DNA of 62,000 nucleotides from Apostichopus japonicus (taxonomy: Eukaryota; Echinodermata; Holothuroidea; Aspidochirotida; Stichopodidae). Below are positions 41,701 through 53,700 of this stretch, piece by piece; within the stretch, counting starts at the first letter, position 1; every line of letters starts with the position of its first letter. The position numbers were made by a program, and so were the translations under genes. The notes below the pieces were generated by a model, which saw only the letters and a list, made by a program, of their open reading frames with translations, had not been told where the DNA came from and searched no databases. The stretch covers positions 22,847,341 to 22,909,340 of the forward strand of contig NC_092575.1 of NCBI RefSeq assembly GCF_037975245.1. The letters run 5' to 3'.

Positions 41701-44700
41701 ATTAATCAGAACCAACTTTTCATGACAGAATAATAATTGAGCCAACAAAAATATGAATATTCCTTTTCATTCATTCACTCGCAGAACTTTATTTCAGTCA
41801 CGTTTGACATACACATGACAATAATTGTAAAGAGTAAGAGACCGAGGAGTGCCCAATAGAAGATTGACGTAGCAACGTGAACACTCCTTTAAAAATGCAA
41901 ATACATCTAAAAAAAAATGATATTTTCCAATTTTTATCGCATACCTCGGAAGGAAAAAACATTACACATCTGTTGTTAGATTGTATGGAATAATGCAGAA
42001 AAAATCAGCCATGCGACTGGAAATCATGAATCTAACCTTGAAACCTGCTTTATATTTCAAAAAGGGCAGCAAGTTTTAAAGAATCAAAATGGCGGCTGAA
42101 GCCAACCACCGTTGAATATTTACTGTGTCCTGTTTTGTTTTGTTTGTGTTGCATGATAGTTTCAGTGTATAGTAAATATGTATACTTTTTACAACCTTTC
42201 CAATGTTGTTTAACAACCTTTTATAGTGCATCCTATTAACAGCTGTGTGGACACATGTACTGCATCTACTGTGTGGCACTTTCGCACTACGCCAAAATGA
42301 GCTCTTTAACATTCATTAAGAGGTACTTGTGACTATTTTGAGTGGTTAAATATGAAAATTTAACATCTATGGTCATGATGAACTTTCAGAGAATAGCTAC
42401 ATACATCGAGGGCTGTTATACTTCACATTGGTGATGGTTTACATCACATTTTGTTTTACATCTAAATATCTTTACTGAATTACGCAAGATCACCCGTAGT
42501 TTTAATATTTGTGAGCAAAATGCTAAATTGAAAAAACAAGAGAAAGTCTAGTTCCATTTACCAGTCCACTATATTTGCGCAATTCCTATCATGGTGACTT
42601 GCCAAACAATTAAATGAAACACTTTAAAAAAAAAAAATCCAAATGCAAGGTAATTATCATGGTGAACTTAATGAGGATCAGTGCCTGTGTAGGTTAAAAT
42701 TCAGCTACTGTTTGACATACTATGACAGCAGATTTCCCTCAAATTGTGGTTCATTGGTTCCTTAAGAATACGTGAAATATTTTCTTCCCAATTGACTAGA
42801 GATTAGCATAATCCACTTAATGGCAAGATTTAACTTCTTCTTAAATGTTTCCCTTATCAAGCTACGACTTCCTTTATGTGTTTTTCTTAACACATAAGAA
42901 AGTTTCTCAAGTTATTAACCATTTGTAATGATACTTAATTGAAAAAAGAACAATGTTGAACATTTTCTGCTCATTTCTTTGCGTCTTGTTACAAACACAA
43001 CATGCTGCTTCAATTGATGTGGGTAGAGTATGAAAGCTATATCAAAGTTAGGCATGCTATGAACGTACTTCTGGAATTTAAAATTTTAGCCACAAAAAAA
43101 AAAGTGCTTAAAATATAAGGTCTAAATTCCAAAATCTTCACAATTTCGTAAATTACAACACACGCCAATATCGTAGCGGCTTTTTAGAGCAGTCCAATAT
43201 TATTTGCTGATGATAATTAAAGAGTAGTAACACAGAGCTAACACTAGGTACAGAGGTCATGGCGACTCTTTGACTGAAGATTATCAACCGACTCATCATG
43301 TGGTTATTTTCTTCATAGTTTACTGACAACAAAATACAAGTACACAGCTGAAATTTCGAAGCTTAAAATTACCTCTGTAAGCGGCAGGGTGTCTGATCAC
43401 TTCATGCCTCAAAACATTTACTACGGCTGATCTACATGGACGAAGCTATACAAGAGGAGGACCATGAATCCCTCTAATGGAACAGTTCAACATCTTCTTA
43501 ATATATTCTTCTTAGAAGATACAAAAGTACAAACTTTAACTCTGCTTGCAAAGTTGGATGCTATATAAATGTTATATTCCAGCTCATCCTTCCCATAATT
43601 CTGTGGAATGCATAAGTTCTTTGCCAAAAAAAGGACAAAGGAAACAAATATTAGCAGAGATATGGTTTGAGGTGATAATATTTTATTCCATTGAGTCACA
43701 AATTCAATAACTATGATGGTAGTGCTTTGTGTGGCATCATTATCAAATGGCTTAACCAAACAGTAAACTTTCTTTAGTTACAAAAGAAAAAACAAGTTTC
43801 TTATGGAACAAATATCCCATGGTTTGAAGAAAGGTTTAATTTCTTAGTGGACGCGTTCATCACTGTACGTTGGCATTGATGTTTTTGAAACGAGATACCT
43901 CACTGTAATCATTGTTTCTTTCGTGAGATCAAATAATTTAAGACACAAAATAATCGTATACAATTTATTCTCTATATTCCACCACAGAATTTACAAACCC
44001 ACAGGCTATACCTTTAGATCCCTCACCTGAAGAACACGAACCCCTGAGTAAGAAGTGCAGAAGGAACCGCTTCAAATGGGGGCCTGCATCTCAGAGAATA
44101 CTTTACCATGCTTATCAACAGAACCGGAATCCATGCAAAGAAGAACGAGAGGGATTGGTTATACAGTGCAATGCGTAAGTCAGTAGATTGATAGATAGAT
44201 GTGTGAAATTCCAGATTTAGGTGCAGGTCCACTGTGCAATTTATAATAAGTACTACAGACATTGTTGAGAGTATGGTAGGCCCTTGAGGTGTGAATGATC
44301 TTTGATACATTAGCAGAAAAACAAACTTCAATATTAAAAAAAAAGGCATACTTACATTGACATTTTTAAAAGCACTTTTAGTCTTCTTTTTCACATCAAA
44401 TATGATGAGAAAAGACACACAAGGCTCGGAACAGGTTTGTTTCTGGGAAAAGACACACAGGGAACATATTGAGTGTCCATCAATGCTTGCATCTTAGATA
44501 GCAGAACTACCAATAATATGTTGAGATTTACTTTACAAGATGACTTTAGGCAGAAATTTGGTCTTGGTATGTCTTAGTCCAACAAAGGGTAATATTTCAG
44601 TTTTAGTCCAACAAAGGGTAATATTTCAGTTTTCAATATATTCATCTTTAAACTATGCTTACTCATATGCTCCTTTAAAGCTAAACTGTGTTTTTTGGCT

Positions 44701-47700
44701 CCTCATTGTAGGCATGTATGCTAATCTATTGTTTTATAAATTCTAATAACTTAACCAAAACACTTTGCAGCTCACCTGAAAGCTTTCAGCGATAACTAAA
44801 GCGATCATGCCGAATTTCTGTAACTTTTTGCAAACGTGTTTGAATGACTGCCATTTCGTCATTTTTCATTCGAAGTGGCTGAAATTTCGTCAGTGGTTTG
44901 TGTGAGTTACGTTTGCAAACGTGCGATCATATGTGACAAATTTGAAGGTCATTTGCGTTTGAAAATTTTTGTCGTTACGTGAGGGCCCAAACAGGACCTT
45001 CTGCAGATTTTTCAGTTATGATGAAATGAAGGCTACAGATCATATGCAATGATCATGAAATTTTTTTTTTCAACCTTGTAGTATTCATGACCAGTAGGCC
45101 TATGCGTTTTGGTGTGAGCAGCAAAATATTAATTTTCCCGTCATTTTGGGAAGCGATTTCGCAATTGCGAGATTTAGTCAAGTGACTCAAGTCAAATATT
45201 TACTTGTTATTCAGTCTTCATATCTAGTTTGATGTCATTCTCTGTAAAGAGGTCTACTTAGCAGATTTGCAATTTGAACATTGCCACAGTTTGTGTGTGG
45301 AATACGACATGAGAGAATGACTTACATTGCTGGAGTCCATTCTGAAGATCTCCTCTTCACGTTTCTCTGTGGTACGTCGATTGTAAACAAGTGGCAGGTC
45401 GCCCTATTATCGTATGGGTGCAACTTTGGGTCAGCACAATTCAAACGTGATATCCGCAACATTTTAGCAGATTTAGTAGAAGAATACTTTTATACGTTTT
45501 CGTTCTGTTATTGCATAAATTAATACCACGAAGAGCATATACTATTGGTTCTTTGTTTTTGTAATGGTTAATAGTTTATCCCTAGTAATTAAGCACAAAT
45601 ATCTATGACATAAAATAAGTTACCACATTGAATGAAATTTCCCGGAGTACGACAATATCGGGAAATTTTTGCGGGGACTAACAAGTGGCAATTCGGATAC
45701 ACCCTACAGTAGTGACAGTAATTTTGTCTGCTAAGAAAGACAAGGAAAAAAGGTGATGGGAGGAAAGGAAATGACACCATTATCCTGCCTATATCTTATA
45801 TTTTTCACACAAAGAAATGGATAAACTGCTCAGAAAAATTGCCAATCAAAACAAATTTCTCAAATAGAAGCTTAACTGAGCTTCTGCAGCATTGCTGCTC
45901 TTGTTTTCCAACTCCATAAAACAAAAGTGCATCATTTAATGAAATTTCTATCACATTTTAAACATATCATATGTGGACATAAAGTTTTACACTTTTGCAT
46001 TAAGTTTTGTGTTACAACTGAGGGACTGAGCAAATGGTCTGTACATTAGACTACATTGTCCAGTCACTTTAATTGATGAACCTTGGCTGTTTAAAGGGTT
46101 ATTGGAATTAAAACTGTTCCAGAAATGCAACGTCGACTGACAGCAGTGGTCTTAAAAGTCTCCAATATATCAAAACTAATTTTTTGCTTTTTCAAGGAGC
46201 TGAAAGTGTAATAAAAGGCACAAGAATAGGCTTTAATAAAGACATATTGCAGATAGGCATAACAACTATTGTTTCTGTTTATTTTGAATAAATCAAATTT
46301 ATGGGAATAGTGTGAACTCTACTAGTATAACCATTTAGGTTACTTTCACAATGTCATTGCACTTCTTGGAATGTATGCAGCGATTATGCTGATATTATCA
46401 GCTTTTAGTTTTAACATGAGAAGCATGTGAAAACCTAGTCAATTTTAAATTCAAACAATGACAAGGACGAATTTCGGGCAAAGTAAGTCTTGATCAACTG
46501 CAGAATTCTTCACATACTGTAAATGTAATCAATATTTGACATGTCACTGAATTAGAAATAATTTAACAATGTGATTTAGTCTTTTTCCCCCGCTCAATTG
46601 CAACTTTTCTGTAGAACAAAGTAAGAAATAACACGGCAAACATATTTCATAAACTTACAATATTTGCTAATAATTACATAAATGTTAACCTCAATCCATC
46701 TTTTCTCAAATCTCAATTTCAGGGCTGAATGCATACAGAGGGGAGTCTCACCCGCTCAAGTTAGTGGTCTTGGTTCCAACTTAGTCACTGAAGTCAGGGT
46801 GTATAACTGGTTTGCCAACAGGCGGAAAGAGGAAGCTTTTAAGAACAAACTTGCCCTAGATGCTCATGTTCATAACCTTGTCCCCTATCCACAGGGGTCT
46901 GGTGAGTAGTATACACAAGAAAGTTTTGTGATTTAAGAAATTCCAGACAGAGTAGACCAATGATGTATAACATCATGGGAAAAGCTATTGCAAATCTTTC
47001 CTTTATGGTCACTATGAGTAGGCCTATTGGTCATTCAGGATTAACAGATGCAGTTAATTTAGTAATTACTATAACTTAGTATCGAACCACAATATTAGGA
47101 ATAACTTCAGCAGTGGTAAATGTTAACTTAAAAGTTGCCTTGTTTTAACATCTTTTACAAACTGCTTACTACTTCAACATTTAAGGATTTCAAATTAAAA
47201 CAGTCCTTTGCTGAGCTGTTCAATTTCAAGTCAAGTCTCTGTTCTGAACAACTTCTCGCCCTGACAGTTTTCATCATATATAGTACAAAACACATGACCA
47301 AAAAAATATAAAAAATAAAAACATTATCATGAGATTTTTTAATATCAAAGTGTCAAAATGTTATCTAATGATAAAAAAACCTAGCGGCATTGGAATTATG
47401 AAGTATTATAAATGTATATCTGCCATGTGAGTTATGCTTTACAATGAATTGGCCTTAATCTGAGATGACATGTCAATGTTGTTTACAGAGAGAAATGATA
47501 AAACAGAAAAGTAAGAGATATGACAAATTCAAAATTACTACACTAAAATTGTATGCAATTAATACTACAACAGAAACATAATCGGTAATAATCCTTTTTT
47601 AATACTACAGCTGTGTTCGCTTGCCACTTGTTCCATACTTACAGATATAATGGCTACTCAAATAAATATGGAAATAGTCGTATACATGCCTGGTTGAATC

Positions 47701-50700
47701 TGGATTTGTGGAGTGGCTGCAAACAATTTTGTTTCTTATTAACTGAATTTGATGCTGTACAAGCTTTGAACATATTATAGTTAATATATTAATACTGAAA
47801 ATAAAATTAAAATAGAAGTCAGTAAATTGTTTCTTTTTATGAGCTGCTACTTATTTCACTTTGTACACCTGAGGATAAATAGATAACTTAAACTAGTCTC
47901 ATCTGATCCAATGATATGCCTAATTAGTTTCACTATTTTAACCACTTGCTAATAAAAGACAGTGAATAAAATATCTACTGGCTTAAATCAAATTCCCTCT
48001 TGTATTTACCTTGAATTAATACAAAAGCAACATTTAGTTTGCACTGGTAGAAAATGCCAAGTTCCCTAATTTTATCTACTGGCAAACAGCAAAATCTACT
48101 GGCATTTAGCCTGCGTAAATAGCCCCAAATTTTGAGACCTAAATGCATTTCATTCATTGTTAATGTGGCACAGTACTATTGAAAGATTATGCCTTTACAG
48201 TGCATCCCAACCATGCACTCGACTATCACACACAAAATGTGATTTAATCAATGTATGATGTCATTGTTTCAAGACACAATAGCATTGTAACAATTGATTA
48301 AATGGATCATTGAATTCTTCTGACAGGATAGGAAAGAGCTACTTAATGTGAATAATTCTTTTATATGCTGAATCTGCAGAAAAATAAAACATTCAAAAAA
48401 TTGTTCCTGCTGCATACGCTGTTTAAACAGAAAGTGTTACTTCTTCATGAGGCTTTATGTACTATGCACTTGGTCAATGTGGCAATCATATGGAAAGATA
48501 TTGTACAAAATATTATGTGCTAGAGGTCATTATTACAGAGTTATTCCTTTATCAGACCTAAATCCAGAAGGTTAATTGTGGTGCACTCAGTTTACATTTA
48601 CAGAGACAGCACTCATACATTAATTAAGTACTTTAAATTTACCAAATTTACCAAATTACAAATTAAGTACATCAATTTTTTGCAATTAGACAACTGCTGT
48701 TCAGAAAGCCATTAAAGGATGGCTAGTTTGCTTCAGGGACAACTGGATATGATTTTTAATTTTTTATTATAAATAAAAGCCCTGTGCCATTGCATTTCTT
48801 TCCATCACTGATGCCAAGTTGGATGTGAGATCATGTGATTTCATATGGAAACATAGTTTCAATGCTGGTGATTACATCCCTATCTTTTTTTTTATTGAAT
48901 TTGACCAGTGCCTCGAACATAGAAACTTGGAAAGTGGCCGGGAGAAGGATGGGGATGAATTAAGAATGCAATTTAGGTGATGACTTTAAACCTAAATGTG
49001 ATGGCTTGAAAAGAAAAATGCTGATGCATTAACAACGAACCATTACAAAAGGACACCAACCTTTCCTCACTACAGTTAACATTAAACACCTATTTTAGGA
49101 GAATTGTTATTGTATATTAGAAACTAATGATGTTATTTCTGTTATTATTTCCCTTCTAACAATATATCTTTGATTTTAAAATAAATGAGTTTTCATTTTA
49201 TCACTTTCTAATGTTCTATCAAATTAAGGGAAGAGATAAATTATGAACAGAAACAATGGACCACTTCAAATGATGGTATCCTCTTTCTTAAGCTGAGCAG
49301 TTGCTGTGGTAACTGACATTTCCTTTTTGCTTATATTTTTGAAAATCAAAATGAAGTTCTTTCATCATTACTATGATTATCCTTAGTTTAACTGGCACTT
49401 TGTCTCACCATAGGACTAGAGATGATGCAGTCCCAACATGCCACTTCAAACGTTCCCCCCATTTTTGTCGGGGATGGACAATCTGGAGTCATCGCCCACC
49501 ATCCTCTCAGTGGAACCACAGCTAACAGTCTCTCAGGGTTACAATCACACCTGACTAATGGAATATCTCATACTTCTCCAATATGTGCAATCAAATCAGA
49601 ATCAGAGGTAAGCAGACTTATGATAAGTCAGATATGAAAAGTAACAAGACAAGGAGGGGAGGGATGAGGAGATGGGGGAGAGGTCAGTTTAGATATGACA
49701 TCTGTCTGGGTGACATGTGGTTAGGTGATGTGAGATGTGGTGAGGTGAGGTGAGATGTGGTTAGCTGAGGTGAGACGTGGCTAGGTGAGGTAAGATGCTG
49801 TGAGGTGAGATGTGGTGAGGTGAGATGAGTTGAGATGAGATATGGTTAGGTGAGGTGAAATGTGGCTAGGTGAGGTGAGATGTGGCTAGGTGAGGTGAGA
49901 TGTGGCTAGGTGAGTTAAGATGTGGCTAGGTGAGGTGAGATGTGGCTAGGTGAGTTAAGATGTGGCTAGGTGAGGTGAGATGTGGCTAGGTGAGGTGAGA
50001 TGTGGTGAGGTGAGGTGAGATGTGGCTAGGTGAGTTAAGATGTGGCTAGGTGAGGTGAGATGTGGCTAGGTGAGTTAAGATGTGGCTAGGTGAGGTGAGA
50101 TGTGGCTAGGTGAGGTGAGATGTGGTGAGGTGAGGTGAGATGTGGCTAGGTGAGGTGAGATGTGGCTAGGTGAGTTAAGATGTGGCTAGGTGAGGTGAGA
50201 TGTGGCTAGGTGAGTTAAGATGTGGCTAGGTGAGGTGAGATGTGGCTAGGTGAGGTGAGATGTGGTGAGGTGAGGTGAGATGTGGCTAGGTGAGGTGAGA
50301 TGTGGTGAGGTGAGGTGAGATGTGGCTAGGTGAGGTGAGATGTGGCTAGGTGAGGTGAGATGTGGTGAGGTGAGGTGAGGTGAGACGTGGCTAGGTGAGG
50401 TGAGATGTGGTTATGCAAGGTGAGGCAATTCTGGTGTTGAGGAGAGGTTAAAACAAGGTTAGGTGGGAGTTGACACTTACATTCTTGATAAAATTTAAAG
50501 TGGACTAAACGACAATGTTTTCATGTACATTTATTACACAGAATACCTTGCCTGGGAGGTTGCCCCCAATGTCCAGCCTTTCTCATTCGACCAAACCAAG
50601 TCCGTCTGGTCCGATTAATTCTTCTTTAGGAGGTACTGCTCACCACCACGGCTTGTATCAAAGTCATCGGACTTCCTATCCATCAGCAGGAAGCATTACT

Positions 50701-53700
50701 AGAGGTAAACAATAGAGAAGATAACAATCATAAAGACAACTTAAATGCCATGTTCAGTAAGAAAAGGGAGGGCATATAGTGCACAGTGTAGTATATAGTA
50801 TACAGATTTGCAAGAAATGGTTAACCATATCTCAAAATCATTTTTTTTAACCACAGATAACAGCTGAATTCATTTCCATGTTAATATTTATTGTTTCTGA
50901 AACCTCACGATTAATTTTTATTTATCCTGGATAGGTTTACAAGATCACTCACCAAATTCAAGAAGTACATCACTGTTATCGAGGAAGAATCTTCAACAAC
51001 AAAGTCATATGTCTGTTCTGCATTCCACAACAAACTCCCCCCACCAGCAGGTGGATCACACCCAGAATCAGATGTCGTCACTGCAGCGTATTTCACCGAA
51101 CGGATCGATCCACGCAGGCAACGCTGCCCTCACTGATGGCGTCTCACAAGATGAATTTCAGCAATATGTTGATCAAGGTTATCTGCAACAGCTATCCCAA
51201 GGTAAAGTCTTCTAGGAGATTGCTGTATTAAAAAGCACCAGGCTTCTTTGACCTCTCTATATGCCAGAAAACAAATTGCTCAAAATATGCTATTTGTGAC
51301 AAGTGTCTCTTTCTATGCACTCGAGTCGATATGCTGCTAGTTCTTTTCATTCAAGTGTCACAACAGATGGTCAATACTTTGAGGAAATCTGGTAGCCTCC
51401 TTTAAAAGTAAACATTAAACCCTTGTGTTCTGCCTGACACTTTCATTGGCAGATGCAGACCTAACCTATAGCCTAGCACACTTCACACACAGAAAAATGT
51501 CATACAGAAGCTGTTGAAGTTTATTTAACTGGCTGATTAGATGTCATCAGTATGGCCGACAAATATGCTAGAAAGTCACCTTATTGTCACTCATACTCAA
51601 ACTTTTATTAATACTAGTATTTCAATTTCACTCTCAAAGAATTTTTACTTTACGAAGAGTCTTTTAAGTGGATAAATGAACTCTCTTCAAAGAGTTACTG
51701 GAGGGTCAGAAGTTCAAAACATGCAGGGAAGAACCTCAATATTTTTAATCCTTAATGATTTTTAGCTTGCTTATTTAAAATTTGAGGTCAACACAATATG
51801 ACCTTCAGTTACCAGCTAGCTCTTGCAAGTATGCCTTCTTACTAAGGCAATGATTAAATTCTCTATAGCATTGGTAATTAATGTAAGTACTACTAAGTAC
51901 TTAAGAGGTGGATGTGAAGTACACGATTTTAGTAATTGCCACATGAAAACATGTAAGAGTATAGAGCCCATACCAAACACTAATTAGGAACACTTTGTAA
52001 TTGATGTTATACAAAAAAAAATTAACACTAATTTAAACCTATTAATATTCATATAATCAATTAAATGAATGCCCCTCGATGAGCCTTCACTTGAAACAAG
52101 TAAGTAAAAAATACAACTGAGTAAAAATGGTTTCTTTTGATTTTTCTCAGATCACGGATTTCAATCAGCTGTTTACGATGTACAACATGCCATGGTTTCA
52201 CAACAACAATCGCTAAGCCAATTACAAGCCTCCTATCATAACCAGATCGCTTCCATGGCAACCACCAGTTGCGCCTCCTCCACTCTCATGAGTTCCAATT
52301 TCCCTGGTAACAAGAAGGTACAGATCACAGACATAGGTGATCTTGTGATGGGTAAGAGGCGAGTCGTGAATGTGAAGATACAGGGCAGCCAGGTGTTACC
52401 AAGTGAACACAGCCCCAACGAAGCCAATAACCACAGAAATAGCGAAGGTACAGTAGGAGGCAGTATATATTGCTATTAATTATTCAAGGTTGAGGAAAGT
52501 GCTGTCTACTGTGATTAAAATGGGTACAAAGTACTGTAGGCGCCAGGGGTTCCTAATGTGGGCGGTTAACTCAGGGACAGCCAAAGATGTTAATAAGTAA
52601 TAGAAGTGGATGTTCTGACAAGTATAAGAGGATTATGCTACTTCAGAAAATATCACAGGTAATAAGCAATCCTTCAAGCAGGTTTTAGTTCCATTGAATC
52701 AGGGTTGTAGCTAGACTTCCATATTAAGATGGGGGAATGGAGGGTGTGGGGGGGGGAGGTTTGGCATGCATTTCAAACTTTCTAAAAAAAAGTTCCTTTG
52801 CAAGAGGGGTGGATACTGGTGGGGAGGGGGAGCTATGTCACTGTATCATATTCAAGGGATTCAATTGTGTCCTTTGAGATATGGAGCAATAGTATGGAGT
52901 GGAAGAAGGGTTGAAGTAAGAATATGAGAGCCTGGAAGGGTATAAAATCAGGTATGTGCAATGTGGTACCAGCATGTGGGTTAAGCCCTTTTTCCGTGCA
53001 ATACAATATCACAATTTAACTCAGCACTGTTAGTAATCCTTTTTTGTAGCTCAAATCTTATGCACCTGAGACTATACAGTTACCAGTAGATGACCAGGCA
53101 AATGTCACAAGTTGTCAGCCCTTGACCATACAATTTGATAATTTATTGGCCTACTGTATACATACATAAACGGACAAACCGCACGTGGTCGCTGAATAGG
53201 CAGTTTGACCAATCACCTTGCTGTATCTACAGTATATGACCTTGCGAAATAAATTTTCAATTCAGAAATGAGTGGAAATCAAGCAAAATTTGCAAAAAAT
53301 AATGTGATGCAATGACTACACCATAGGCCTCGCAGCTCAAAGCGGTTATTAGCAGCTTAGGAATGAGACGATACAAGTATTATGTTGACGGCCATGATTC
53401 ATCAAAGTAAATGGTAAATTTGGGTGAGGAGAACGATTTGAGGGTGTTACTAAGTTCTAGTGGTTGCTACACAATGGCAAAAACCACAGCAAAGGTGAAG
53501 GTATGTATATATAGCTACTTATGGGCTATAAAAACTTCTACCAAAAGAGATATGACACTTGTAAAAGAGATATGACACTTAAAATTGAACCTGACTTTAA
53601 ACTGGGTATTGTTAAGTCCTGAAAAATTATTTCTTAAAGGAAGATCTTTATTTATCACAGAACAGATTTTGCTATTTCCTCAAAGCAGTCATTTGCATAA

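Larger units (their letters stand above)
34841..43987 (+). other. hnf1 intron 2 (9.1 kb)
   Basis: GT-AG, phase 1. It contains a U2-like repeat copy (about 36490-36620), a short CT run, a 24-bp tandem duplication (38291-38339) and three copies of a 119-bp tandem repeat (40549-40900). Otherwise I see no structure and no coding sequence. Confidence 0.9.

Noticed and set aside
44023-44418. 131-codon minus-strand frame
   Set aside because: Antisense shadow of hnf1 exon 3 plus intron.
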